Under the pieces are notes generated by a model. That model saw only the letters and a program-made list of their open reading frames with translations. It was not told where the DNA came from and made no database searches. From NCBI RefSeq assembly GCF_000143415.4, contig NW_003314292.1, positions 536,829 to 600,828 on the forward strand: a stretch of DNA of 64,000 nt, written 5' to 3'. The translations under genes and the position numbers were made by a program. This stretch comes from Selaginella moellendorffii (Eukaryota > Streptophyta > Lycopodiopsida > Selaginellales > Selaginellaceae). Shown here in pieces: positions 1-11,359 of the stretch. Within the stretch, counting starts at the first letter, position 1; each line of letters begins with the position of its first letter.

Positions 1-3000
1 AAGATGGGAGTTGTAGTGCCGTTGTTGTCCCACTTGTACGCGGCTTAAGTGTTTGGCAGACTCTGCTCGGACAAGTGGAAGAATGCTAGTCAAATATTGA
101 TCCCATGACCTAGCATCCGCAACTCGTGGCAATCGCGAAGGTAAACCCAGCTCCGTTGGTAATATTGGATCATGACCATATAGAAGTTTATATGGTGAAG
201 CACCAACAAAACTCTGCACCCTAGTGACATATGCATACCGAAGAGATGGCAAATAACCATCCCAATCCGAATGTTGAAAGTTCACATATTTCGCAATCAT
301 CCCCTTGAACGTCCAAACAAGCCGTTCCACCAAACCGTCTGATTGTGGATGATAAGCACTCATGAAAGTGTGGCGAATCCCCAATCGAGACGTCAAAACA
401 TGAAATGCCTCAGCCATAAATGCAGGACCATTATCCGAAAGAATCCGCTCTAGACAAGAATGCTGGAACACCACTCGATTGAGGAGGAAGTATCCAATAG
501 CAGTTGCAGAGGCACTAGCAAGAGCACCAACTTCCACCCAACGAGTCAAATAGTCAAAAGCAATAATAATATACTCATTGCCAGCAGTTGACCGTGGAAA
601 AGTCCCATAAGATCAAATGCCACCAACTCAAATGGACGGGAAACTGCAATTGACTCTAACCGTCTTTCCACAACCTGAGGGAGAGTATTACGAGCTTGGC
701 ACCAAACGCAGCTACGCACATACCAGATAATATCACGTCGCATCTCCGGCCAATAGAAAGACCTGCGTAGCTTCTCGATTACACGACAATGTCCCATATG
801 CCCACCTAGAACAGGAGAATCATGGTAGGCATGGAGAAACCGCGGAATAAAGATAGAAGGCACCACTAGCCGTAAATTGTCATCAGGATTTGTCCCCATA
901 AAATAAAGAAGGCCACCTTCAAGACGATATTGAGAATGTAAATGCCGGAAAGGCAAGTCATCAGTAAGTGATGTAGGATTCTCAAATCCATCTCGAAGCC
1001 TTTGAATCCATGGCTCAATCTTTTGAGCCTTGCGAACCTCATCAAGCGAAGGTAGATCTTGCTCTACACCTTGTGGACACTGAACGTCAAGTACAGCAAC
1101 CGCCGACGACACAGAATCCTCGTCTAGAAAATCCACAGATGCTGGAACAACAATCTCGTCAGAAACATGAGAAGAGAATGAAGAAGGAAGAGGAGCTCGA
1201 GAAAGGGTATCAGCATTAGCTATAGAACTCCCTGGGCGGTGAACAACATCAAAATCATATATCTGAAGCTTCAAAGCCCACCGAGTAGTACGATCAACCA
1301 GGTTCTTCCGCTTTAATAACAAAGTAACAGCAGCATGGTCACCTTCAAGTAACGTCCGAGAACCATGTAGATATGCATGAAGTTTCTCGAAACCCCAAAC
1401 TGCTGCTAAACATTCCTTCTCTGTCGTGGAGTAGTTCATCTCCGCTGGTTGTAATGTACGGCTTATATATGGCACTGACCAAGCACACTCGAGCTCTCTT
1501 GCATTAACACACCTCCAAGACCAATGTCAGAAGCATCCACGCGCAAAATAAAAGGTCAAGTGTAATCAGGATATGCCAAAACTGGAGGAGTTGTCAATAA
1601 CTTTTTCAGATCCCCAAACGCCCGCTCACAATCCGGAGACCAGATGAAAGATGATGTTGATGACTTCAACAACGCTCGCAATGGTGCAGTGCGATTAGAA
1701 AGATGATCCACAAAATGCCCGAGATACTGCACCTTGCCCAAGAAGCGCTACACATCATTCACACTTCGGAGTAGGGAACTTTAGAACAGCCATAAGTTTG
1801 TCAAGATCAGCTTGCAAACCCTCACAAGAAATACGGTACCCAAGATAAGTTGAGTCCTTGGATCCAAACACGCACTTCGACCGTTTCAGCTTTAAACCAA
1901 CGTCACGTAGCCGATCCAACACTTTACAAACATCATGAACGTGCTCCTCCCACGTCCCCTCCGAATGGATCAAGACATCATCAATGAAGTCAGCAGTCAC
2001 CTCCGGCATATCACAAAGAACCTCGTCCATCATCCATTGAAAAGTTGCTGGAGCATTGTTTAAACCAAATGGCATCACCAAGAACTCATACAAACCAAAT
2101 GGTGTATGAAAAGCAGTCTTAGGAATATCTTCTTCGGCCATCAGTACTTGCCAGTACCCAGAAGCAAGATCTAACTTGGTGAACCAACGACTTCGCCTTA
2201 GACGATCCAAGAGATCAGCAGTGTGAGGAAGAGGGTACATATCCGAGATCGTAACGTTGTTTAACGGACAATAGTCGATGCAGAAATGAATACTCCCATC
2301 AGGCTTCGTCACAAGATGAGGTTCACATGCCCAAGGACTTCGCGACTTCCGAATAACACCCTTCTCCAACATCTCCTTGGCATTTGCACGTAAAATCTTG
2401 ATCTCCTTTGGTGACCGACGACGAACAAGAACCTTGATTGGACGAGCATCCCCAGTTGGAATCGGATGACGTGTAGCAATCTTGGCTCCAGACGATAGGT
2501 CAAAGTCAAAGAGATCAGAATACTCCTTCATGAGCCGGTCAACTGCTGCAACACAAAGATCGTCGGAGGGATCGGAAAAGGGAAGAGCAGAACAAGATGG
2601 AAACATTGGAGGAAATAGTGGGGGAACAAAAGTAATGGAAGCAGAGGTAGAAGTAGAGGGACGAAGAGGTACAGATGTGAGAGGAATGGATGAAACATAA
2701 GGAAGTATGAGACAAGGGGGAGAAGCCTCAAAGTCACACTTGGCATGATTGCGTTGCAACCAATCTATACCAAGAATGAGGTCAAAAGCTTGACTCGGCA
2801 CCACCCGCAACGACTGCAACTCAAGCTCGAGATCTCCCACATGCACAATTAGGTCTGCCTCATCCCGTGCACATGCATGTGTACGGCCGTTGCCATAAAG
2901 AATGAAAACTGGTTCCACCACACAACGCAAGTGTAGACGACAACGTGTGGCAACAGGTCGAGCAATAGAAGATAAACTCGAACCTGTATCAACCAACACG

Positions 3001-3278
3001 GAGCGAATAATAGGAGACCTCTTGTTATAAAGATGAGCTTGGAAAGTAAATACTGGATGAACTGGTGCTGAGTGAACCCCTTGATGATACTCCCGAAAGA
3101 AAGATGGAGGGGTCACTGACTTATTCGCGCAAGGTCCCTCCGTTACTCGTGTGACTCCTCGTTTCCCAGATGCATTTCGGTGTCCAAACCTTCCACTGCA
3201 GTAGCACCAACAGGACGTTGTTGATGCCAAGGTCTCCACCCAGGAAATGGAGGTTGCCAATCCGGAAAGCGTCGACAA
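1..3278 (-). pseudogene. Retrotransposon pol: protease, RT, RNase H, integrase, interrupted
   Basis: The protease motif LVDTGSSLSSIA lies near 2985. RT spans about 1770-2560 and carries the catalytic box as FIDDVLIHS near 1985. RNase H continues about 1100-1740 (YISRTLQPAEMNYSTTEKE near 1465). The integrase zinc-binding region is at about 690-830 (HMGHC ... CVWC), and the DDE core lies at 1-545, with SDNGP and YHPQSDG visible in a third frame. Reading frame changes occur near 1745, 1550 and 600. Near 1745 an apparent CAG has become TAG beside a small deletion. The enzyme chain would have copied element RNA and inserted the cDNA; it is now non-functional. Confidence 0.9.
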
Positions 3279-4075
3279 CGCCGATAAGTATGACCAACTT
3301 CATCACACGCCCAGCAACGAACATCATGGCCACGACCACGTCCTCGCCCTTGTCCTTGGACTCGAGTAGCAGCAGCATCAACCTCCATTGGAACAGGACC
3401 ATCACTCATAGAAAGTGGAGTGGAAGGATGTGCAACGAAAAGTGGAAGAGGCGATGTCTCATAACATTGTGCCAAGCGAAGAGCATCGTCAAGGGTGGCA
3501 GGAGCAAATGCATGCACAAGGCTGACAAGATCTTGACGAAGTGCTAGCCACAACATTCCTAGCTTGATCCGCTCCGACATATTGGGCTCCGCACGAAGCA
3601 AAAAACTTCGGAAACGAAAGCCAAATTGCATCACCGACTCAGATGGCCCTTGGCAAAGACGATGCAATTGTTGGAAGGCATCGTCACAATCGTCGGCATG
3701 TCTGAAGGAGCGTTTAAAGACGTCCGGAAGAACACTCCAATCCTCACGAGTGGCCGCACTCAATCCATTGTACCACTGCAACGCTGTCCCTTGGAGACAC
3801 GTGGGAAACTCACGTAAACGTCGAGCATCATCCCAAGAATAATATGTGGCAATCACCGTGAAGTGATCAAACCAATGGTACACATCATCCCCAGGATTCC
3901 CACGAAAGAACTCTGGCCAAACACGAGGATTGGCACCAAGAGCAAGAGGAGTTGGACCACGTGCCGTGAATGCCGCCATCAATTGAGTTTGGTTGTTCAA
4001 TTGCAAGCGCATAGTATCAAGCAATTGGACCAACTGCTGCTCGAGAGTCAAAGGAGGAGATTGCTGATCTGCCAT
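3143..4075 (-). pseudogene. Retrotransposon gag (capsid and nucleocapsid)
   Basis: A 310-residue frame starts at ATG 4075. It contains a Retrotrans_gag-type capsid region (tryptophan-rich, with FPTCLQGTALQWYNGL around residues 88-103). Near the C terminus is one CCHC zinc knuckle, CWACDEVGHTYRRC, which fits C-x2-C-x4-H-x4-C. Gag packages the element RNA in the cytoplasm. It ends inside the beginning of the protease frame, which lies in a different phase, so gag and pol would need a frameshift or a separate message. The frame itself is open, but the element is broken downstream. Confidence 0.88.
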
Positions 4076-4126
4076 GGAGACGAATGAAAAAGAAAGAGCA
4101 AAAGAAGAGAAATGACAAAAAGCTAG

Positions 4127-4260
4127 AAGGAAATGGTAGATCTAGACAATGCAAAAAGCTAGATCTAAACCAAAATCTTGAAAGGAAAGAACAAAAAGAA
4201 GGAAATGGAAAAGCTAGATCTAGACAATGCAAAAGTTATATCTAAACCAAAATCCTAAAT
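4127..4260 (-). repeat. 72-bp tandem duplication in the retrotransposon leader
   Basis: The stretch from 4127 (aaggaaatgg...) recurs at 4199 with a few substitutions, including two copies of the block around ctagatctagacaatgcaa. It lies between the candidate LTR and the gag start, so it is part of the untranslated leader. Just outside, 4261-4270 and 4311-4320 form a perfect 10-bp inverted repeat (CCAAGCACTC / GAGTGCTTGG). Confidence 0.75.
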
Positions 4261-4307
4261 CCAAGCACTCCTCAGGGACAATCAAAGGTGCCCCTCACCT
4301 CCACCAA

Positions 4308-4482
4308 TGTGAGTGCTTGGAATATGGAAAGGGAATACAGAAATGTGCATATCAATTAGCCCAAAAACCCTAGCTTATATACAGAAGCGAGTGGTCCCAA
4401 TTGAAACTAATCTGACGGCTACCAAAATCCCACTATGCTAATATTAATATACGGCATCGTAACCGTACACTTGGCCCTCACA
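4308..4482 (-). repeat. Candidate 5' LTR of the Ty3/gypsy element
   Basis: On the minus strand this 175-bp stretch begins TGTGAGGG and ends CACTCACA. It therefore has the TG...CA ends of an LTR and a 6-bp terminal inverted repeat. A TATATAAG box sits at 4374-4381 in the right orientation, about 100 bp from the start, as expected for a U3/R boundary. The next bases inward, TTGGTGGAGGTGAGG, could hold a primer binding site starting with TGG, but I could not assign the tRNA. The second LTR lies outside the window, so the ends cannot be verified. Confidence 0.55.
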
Positions 4483-5779
4483 GGTTCTTATATAAAAATT
4501 GAAAGGAAATTGATAACCACTAGAGAAGCACTAAAATATTTTTTAATAGCTATATTATCCTATAAAATATTAAAACTCCAATATATAGGCAGATGCAGAT
4601 TTGGAGTATAATTACTACAATTTATTAATGGCAGTGCACTCTCAATAAATGTCATTGAACATGTTGGTGAAGTGTTGAATAAATAAATTGAAATCCTAAA
4701 GAACATGATCACTCTTTTTAAAAAGGGCAAAGAGCCAAAAAAGAATTTTTTAAAATGTGTAAAGAATCAAGTAAAAAAACTTTAATCAAGCCTACACAAA
4801 ATGTCAGAGTATTGATCAAGTTGCATAGTAATTTTGAAGCCTAACTTAGTTGAGAAAGCCATGAAACTTGAACTATATGCTCTCAAATTTTGTTAGTAGA
4901 CCAATCTTTATCTTTAAATCAAGAAACCATTGTTAATGCTGAATACTATGCTAGAGTTGCAAATGAAGTGTTATATTAGATTGCTCTACTGCTTTATATG
5001 ACTTATTTAAAGTATTGAGATGCCTTTGACTAGAGTTGATGAAGAGAATCTAAAGAAGCCATTAATATTAGAGTGTTTAAATTATCAAACACTTGTTATT
5101 GAGAGATAACAAAATCACTATAGTGAAATAATAAAGAAAAAAAGATGAATTTATACAAAGTTCTCAAAACCCTACTTTTATATTGTTTTAGAAACTAATC
5201 TGGTTCAACCTCTAATTCAAAAACTTAATTTAATTCATTCCATAGTGAATATACTTTTAGTAAATATGAAAAGATGGCAACTACACAAATGTAGCTTTCA
5301 TGTGAAAACTTATTATTATTGTCCATATTGATGTAGCAATTTCTTTTTTATGAAAGAAATAAAAAATACTTGATAAATTGCTTAATTAGTGGCCGTTAAT
5401 TACTCCTGGATTAGAAAACCTATAGATAAAAAAAATAATAATTTTATACTAAATAGAAAATCTAGGAATGTAAAATTCTCCCACTTCATTTCATCTTGAC
5501 CATAATTAATAAAAAGAGCAAGTAGAAATCACTCCACACAATCAATTTCATCTCATAATTTTGAACACTAAGAATAAGTGAAAATTAGTGTAGTAACAGG
5601 AGTGTATAAGAAAGCTTATAAACTATATAATTTATAAACACAAGATTAATATTATAAACCAGAGTTGTTAAGCAAGCTTATAAATTCTTAGATATGTGCA
5701 TAATCTGGTTAGTTTCAGAAAAAGTTGATCCCTGAAATCTTTCTTATAGATATATATTTGTTATAGTTATTTCATTAAT
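4483..5779. other. AT-rich intergenic DNA, no gene seen
   Basis: About 1.3 kb of AT-rich sequence with no long open frame and no recognisable domain. At 5625-5665 it contains one copy of an AT-rich motif (atttataaacacaagattaat) that returns at 11398, 12272 and 12363. Confidence 0.7.
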
Positions 5780-7650
5780 TTATATTTTACTTCCAATTAT
5801 GTAGGAACCAAGCAGGAGATAACGTTCCTCAAGCGAGCTATAGAACACCCACATAAGCGATGTCAAGGTGCTTAACACTGCTCGTGCTGAATCGCCACTC
5901 TGTGGTAAAGCCAAGCTTGAATGGACGTACCTCGAAACTCGGGATAGCATGGTCCCGAAGCAGTGGTGAAACGAAAGCAGTCCTCTCAGCCCAAAAGGAA
6001 CGCCCCAAAACAGTCCGTAAGTGTAGACTAACACTGTGAAAGCTCTGTGCACATCCCGAGCAAATTCTTGTGCGAAAATCAAGGAAGCCACTGCCGCTGT
6101 GCCGTAAAGAAAGAGACATTAATCACCTTGGCTATGGAGCTCGTGATCAGAAGCTGTGACGCACAGTGAAAGTCGAGACCCATCGTGCGAGCTTGTTAAA
6201 CATCCACTTCTCGCTGGTTGCAAGGAAATGGGAAAATCCGAGCGCGCTCGTGGCTAGCACTGCCACCGATCCGACTGGCACTGGATTTTCGACCTCCTCA
6301 ACTTGGACAGCGGGCTGGAAATTCACATCGAAAGCAACCAAGACGACTGGCATGCTTGCGAGAAACGAGAAACGATGGTCGATGCGATTCCCATCCAGTA
6401 AGCGACAGAAAGATCCTGGTCAAAGACGGAGCTGGGGACGATGCTCTCGGGCCATCGAACTCCAAGAAGCAAGCACAAGCAAGAGAGGAACGAAGCTCGT
6501 TCTCATTCTCGCTCGCTCTCTCTCTCGTTCGTTTTGTTTTCCTTTTTAGGGATTTCTGTAAAGGAGGATCGCCGGGAGCGCGGGCTGGAGGAAAGGTCTC
6601 GGCTTTCGTTTGAATCGCGCTCTATCGAGGCAATGCAGGTGAAATACCAGTGACTGATCGCCGACATCTTCCAATCCAGAAAAGCCTCCTCGCTGTCTCC
6701 GGTAAGAGTTTTCCTTTTCTAGTCTTTAGCCCAGACCGTGCCGAGAGCTTCTCCAGCACTCGTTAAGTCTGTCCCCTTGGGCTCTTTGCGTTCTTCAGTT
6801 TTTTGGTTGTCCTGTGACGAGTTTCTTACTCGATTTCACGGTTTTTTCCAGATCGGTGCTACCGGGGGGACACTGTGACACTGTCCGGATTCCGGAAGCT
6901 CAAGGAGAACAAATCGAGCAGCTCCAATCGCCGCATTGATGTGTAGAACCATTGGCAACGAGTAGCTGGAAAAAAAGCTTACTCTATGGGACGGGTCACA
7001 GTCCCAAGGCGAACTTCCTTGTCGTGAGGTAAAAGGCGATGGTCGTCGTGGCTCAAACTTCACACTTTACAAGACTGAAAGAAGAAAGTGAGCAGGAGTA
7101 ATCCACTCAATCTTACGGCTTCGTATAAATACTGCTGGTCGGTAAAAGAAATCAGCTGAGCACTCCGCCACCCCGTTTGACGAGCCTGGCTCTTATCTCG
7201 GCTTTGCTCTCTCTGGTGGAAAAGTCACACTAGTTTCTCTTGTTCTTTTCTTTAGTTCTTCTCACTGTACAAGGTGCTGGCGCGAGGATAAAGCGGAAAT
7301 GGACACTAGAGTATGAGAAAGCGAACGGGTGCTCACGATCCAAACGTGAGTGAGCTGAACTCACACCTGGAGAAGTTCTTAAAGGCGCTAGCCCTTAAGG
7401 AATATTTTGAGCGGCTCCATTTGGCAGGAATGATGCGTGCGATCAAAGCTTGACTTCCCAGGAGCAAAAAAGAAGCGCTCAACCTTTTCTCGCCTCGAGC
7501 AGCTAAAGGCCGCCGTGACTTGAGGCTCTACGTTGGTTTCGGCTATCGAATTGCAGGGCTCGAGATTAGTTTTTGATGAGATGCAATTGAGTTCAGTAGA
7601 AAAGCTAAGCTTTGTTCCCTGCGACATCGTTCTTCGAGAAAGGCGAATCT
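5780..7650. other. GC-richer unassigned region, possible gene leader remnants
   Basis: Base composition rises sharply relative to the left flank. Two overlapping minus-strand frames (5780-6119) and several plus-strand frames (6166-6653) exist, but none shows a domain or conserved motif I recognise. The stretch at 6618-6710 (gaggcaatgcaggt ... tctccggtaagagttttcc) resembles the start of the bZIP leader at 12948-13035, down to a matching splice-donor context. It may therefore be an untranslated first exon of a lost or distant gene. I assign no function. Confidence 0.4.
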
Positions 7651-7666
7651 AGCGTGGCTACACCTC

Positions 7667-7835
7667 GTCAGCTGCTAACATCACTATAGCAAAGCAACCA
7701 CCTCTATGGGACGACAATCCAATATCCACCACCTGAAGATTTGCATGCTGTTGTTTTTGCGTTTGACCTTTCTTCAGCCTCAAAATTCTTTGTTAATAAT
7801 AATCCTTTTTTCCAAAACCTATATAGACTAAAATG
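7667..7835. repeat. Left arm of inverted repeat flanking the copper transporter gene
   Basis: The reverse complement of this stretch matches 8654-8892 in three blocks: cattttagtctatataggtt, aacaacagcatgcaaatctt (continuing through tcaggtggtgga) and tgctttgctatagtgatgtt. The order is the same and there are insertions between blocks in the right arm. The two arms point at each other around the intact transporter gene. Confidence 0.85.
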
Positions 7836-7919
7836 TTAGACTAACAATAGGCTGGGCTAATCTTGTCAAGAAAGGGTTAGCTATAAAATAGGAAAGAGAG
7901 AGAAAGAGAAAGGAAAAGC

Positions 7920-8327
7920 ATGACCTTCTTCTGGGGGATAAATTTCACGTTCCTTTTCCCAGGCTGTGTGCCCGAGCATCCACACGACTACGCGTTCATG
8001 CTCATGTTCATTGCATGGATTGGAGTTATGCACGAATGGATCGCCCACAATCACTGGATGATCCTTGCTGCCTATTCCACGCCAGGACCAACCACTGGCA
8101 AGGATCCAAAGAGAGACTACCCCAAGCACGCTCGCTGGGCGATACCGCTGGCAGTGGCGATGCATGGTGCCTATGTGACCACAAGCTACATGCTCATGAT
8201 GATGGGAATGTCGTTCAACACGGGGGTCTTCATTACGATCATGGTGGGATTGTGCATTGGATTTTACATCTTCAGGCCCCTGGAATCGTCAAATCCTTTC
8301 AGGATTGTGCCTGTGCCAGCATCCTGA
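7920..8327 (+). CDS. COPT/Ctr-type copper transporter
   Basis: A single-exon frame of 135 residues. Ctr proteins form trimers that import Cu(I) across the plasma or vacuolar membrane. Family marks: an N-terminal MTFFWG followed by LFPG, like the MxFFWG...LFxGW entry of COPT proteins. A first membrane segment lies at about residues 25-42. A second has a methionine-rich TSYMLMMMGMSFN (the Mx3M selectivity region), and a third has GLCIGF (the GxxxG packing motif). It lacks the long Met/His-rich extracellular tail of larger COPTs and has FPGC where FxGW is usual. The ATG at 7920 is the only one placed correctly for the FFWG motif, but an upstream exon cannot be excluded because a tttcccag acceptor-like site lies inside. 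A broken second copy follows at 8955. Confidence 0.8.
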   Translation: MTFFWGINFTFLFPGCVPEHPHDYAFMLMFIAWIGVMHEWIAHNHWMILAAYSTPGPTTGKDPKRDYPKHARWAIPLAVAMHGAYVTTSYMLMMMGMSFNTGVFITIMVGLCIGFYIFRPLESSNPFRIVPVPAS

Positions 8328-8653
8328 ATTATTTTCAGAATATTCTAGATTTTGTGTATCAGCTGAAGATAAGATTATAAAAAATAACTTTTTTTAATAA
8401 TCCTTTTACTATTTAATATTCTATTAATTATAATTAAATTATAAAATAAGCATCTGCATTTATGTATATATTTATGGTAAGTAAGTAAAATTACACTTTA
8501 TAATTTAGTTAGATTTTGAGTATGTTATAAAACTTAAGAATATATTTAATTTTTGCATAGTTGAGTTTATTACTTCACAAACACAAACACTTCCTATTGT
8601 TGTTTGTTCCTTATACCTAACCTTTTCTACCAGCTTTGAATAATCATGTCAAT

Positions 8654-8892
8654 ATTTATTGCATTTTAGTCTATATAGGTTTTGGAAAAACGGCTGAAAG
8701 CTCGCAAGCTGAATCAGCACAAAAAGTCAAAAGAAAAATCAGGTGTCAAGAAACAACAGCATGCAAATCTTCAGGTGGTGGATCAAAATGATGCTTGGTA
8801 TTGGATTGTCGTGCCATAGATGAATCGGGCAATGTTTTTTGTCATGTCTGTCTTGCTTTGCTATAGTGATGTTAGCAGCTGAAGAGCTGTAG
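8654..8892. repeat. Right arm of inverted repeat, upstream of the transporter pseudocopy
   Basis: This is the inverted partner of 7667-7835. It contains the same blocks in reverse complement plus two insertions (after ggtggtgga and after gtgccatag). It sits directly 5' of the broken transporter copy, as the left arm sits 5' of the intact one, but in opposite orientation. The ancestral upstream region was therefore inverted in one copy. Confidence 0.85.
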
Positions 8893-8954
8893 CCCCTCTT
8901 GCGAGAAGAGTGAAAGAAGAGAGAAAGAAAAACAAAAATATTTCCGCCCACATC

Positions 8955-9240
8955 CTCGCTGCCTAAGTTCATTGCGGGGTTCGGAGTTATCCACGAATGG
9001 ATTGCCCACATCCTCGCTGCCTATTCCACGCCAGGACCCACCACCGGCAAGGATTTGAAGAGAGACTACCCCAAGCACGCTCGCTGGCGACCCCGATGGC
9101 AGTGGGGATGCACGGTGCTTATGTGACCACGACGCTGATGATGGCAATTGCGTTCAACATGGGGGTCTTCATCGCGTCGGATTTTATGCCTTCAGGCCCC
9201 TGGATTTGTCAAATCGTTCCAGGATAGTGCCAGCATCCTA
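8955..9240 (+). pseudogene. Broken second copy of the copper transporter
   Basis: The nucleotide sequence follows the intact gene from its first membrane segment (ttcggagttatccacgaatgg) to the stop region (gtgccagcatcctag). It lacks the FFWG start. About 12 nt are missing after the GVIHEWIAH segment. One base is lost in the stretch after KHARW (cgctggcgacc for cgctgggcgatacc), which shifts the frame. There are further deletions in the last membrane segment. It is a degraded tandem duplicate and not a functional transporter. Confidence 0.88.
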
Positions 9241-9701
9241 GAGGAATGGTGGTTGCATGCTAGGCATCTAAATATTTCTTACTTTAAAAGACATGGATAT
9301 AATATTAATAGGCATATTACTTTAAGTTTTGTTTAGCCAAAGTAAAGGATGGTCCATATTTGATTTGGAAATCTCAGTTCAACACTCTTGATGTCTTTAG
9401 GACGAGCTCTGGGCAGGACATCGAAGTCTTTTCCCGCTGTGATCACTGCCCATGAATCCCTGGAGGAAGAGCGGCATTTTTGGTGTAGCTATCTTTCACT
9501 TTTATTTTACCTCAATGGGATTTACAGGCTGACCATGCACACATATTGAAAGTTGAGAAGAAGGATGGATGAATCTGTTGGGCCAGTCATTGCTTTGGTT
9601 GTTTCCCATAATGATCCACTCTACAGATCGTACTCATGCTTCAAGTTCATGAAGTCCAAGCTGTCTTAATTTGTCTAGTTTATTCATCGTCCTGGCCTAA
9701 A

Positions 9702-9790
9702 GTAGCAAGGCACCCCAACGTGGTTAAGGTCTATTATGCCAAGGAAGAAAAGCTCCTGGTGTAGACCATGAGATGAGTGTTTGGAGTTGT
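9702..9790 (+). pseudogene. Relic of a receptor-like kinase domain
   Basis: Translation from 9702 gives VARHPNVVKVYYAKEEKLLV. This matches the beta-strand 4 to hinge segment of plant LRR receptor kinases of the subfamily III type (VxHPNVVxLxAYYxxKDEKLLVYDY). A stop follows where the hinge tyrosine is expected, and no other kinase subdomain is recognisable nearby. It is a small decayed fragment. Confidence 0.5.
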
Positions 9791-9889
9791 GCCCCAATGA
9801 AACTCAGCCTGTTTGAATTGATGAGCTTCTATCACCTTAATGGTCAACCATAGTCAACACCGGTCAAAATGCATGCTCTTTATATTTAG

Positions 9890-9955
9890 AGATGCCAGGC
9901 ATCAATCTCAGTGCCAAGCAAGGACTTTACCATCTAACGATCTGAGCTACATAAA
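9890..9955 (-). other. tRNA-like or SINE-like sequence
   Basis: On the minus strand the stretch reads tgtagctcagatcgttagat, then ggtaaag, and later gagattgatgcctgg. The first part resembles a tRNA D-arm/A-box (GTAGCTCAG...GGTAGAG) and the last part a worn B-box. The spacing is roughly that of a tRNA, but acceptor-stem pairing is poor. It is more likely a tRNA-derived SINE head or a tRNA pseudogene than an active tRNA. Confidence 0.3.
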
Positions 9956-11359
9956 TAAAGCCTTTATATTGAACAGAATTATTACAAAATATGAATTATG
10001 TTTTATGTTTTTATTTTTGACATATTTTAATTTCAAATATTCTTCAATTATTTAAGTTCACAACAACACACAACAAAAAATTGTGTCCTTAATTATAGAA
10101 AAAAATGTGATTGCATGTGGGAGCATTATAATTTACATATGTGTGGATTTATTTCTTTTCTTTCGAGTTACATGCAAAAATATTATGCACACAAACAGTT
10201 TTTGTTTGCTATATAAGTAATTAAAATGTGATTGTGTGTATAATATTTTTGTCATAGGATCCATATATACATGGGTATGACACCTCAAACTACCATGCAA
10301 GACTAATATCATGTCCACATACAGCATAATATCACTGTAAATCTAGTGAGAGTTTTTGTTTTTTATGTGTGTTATTGAGTGCAAATTTGTGATCTTTTTA
10401 TTATAATCATTTCTCTCCTCCTTGACATGTCTTCTATTTGCTTTCAATTCCACATGGCTATACCTCATTTTTCGCAGCTTTGAGGTATATTTTAATCATA
10501 GTGCACACTAATATAAGTATGGTGTTTCAATAGCTTTTGCAAGTGTTTCTTTGGATGTTTGATGCGTTGAGTGCAATGGTTTTTTGCAAGTGTATCTTGT
10601 TGTAACTACAGTAAAGTGTTAGTTTCATTGATTTCTTATATTCTTAATCATACATATATATTTTTGGCATCACAGGACATGTTAATTTGTTGCACTTGGG
10701 CTTAATATAGAAAGCACTTTCTATTACCTTCACTAAGAAAAGTTCCTCAAAAATGTAATGATGGCAAACTTAGTCTATAATATCTAAAAGATGTTCAAAA
10801 TCCAACTAACCATCACATCCATAAGCCCTAACCAAAAGTTTAAACCTTGCAAATGTGTCAAAAAATCTGATGTGGAGTTAACACAAAAATCATATATATA
10901 ATATTGACATAGATTTTGCTATACATATGTGGCAGACATTAAAATATATTATGCTCATAATATTATTTTGTAAGTCATAATAATTTAAGCACATATATTT
11001 TTTTGTATATATATCTTGCAGGCTTGCATGATTTTTTGCCAAGCCACCCATCCTAGATACATCTCCTTTCTTGGGAGGTGTACCTCCCCCCACCAAAACT
11101 ACCATCACAAATTGCTTTCCATACTTAATCTACTTAAAACATATAAAATATTAATGATAAATGCGTTCAACCAATGTTATATAGATATGAAACCAATTTA
11201 TGTGTGTTTAAAAATATTTTAAACATATATCTTAAGAAAGCCTAAACTTCCAATGATAATTTAACTTTTTGCAAAGTTTAAAAGAGATATTTTATAGAAA
11301 TAATTTCCTGTGTGTTTCATACAACAGCGCTTAGTTTGCTTAATAATAGTGTTATTCAT

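Larger units (their letters stand above)
1..4482 (-). mobile_element. Ty3/gypsy LTR retrotransposon, decayed, cut by the window edge
   Basis: Reading leftward from 4482 there is a candidate 5' LTR, an untranslated leader, a gag frame, then protease, reverse transcriptase, RNase H and integrase in the Ty3/gypsy order. The integrase core runs off the window at position 1, so the 3' end and the second LTR are not seen. Several frameshifts and at least one nonsense codon interrupt pol, so this copy cannot encode an intact polyprotein. No chromodomain can be judged because the end is missing. Confidence 0.93.
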
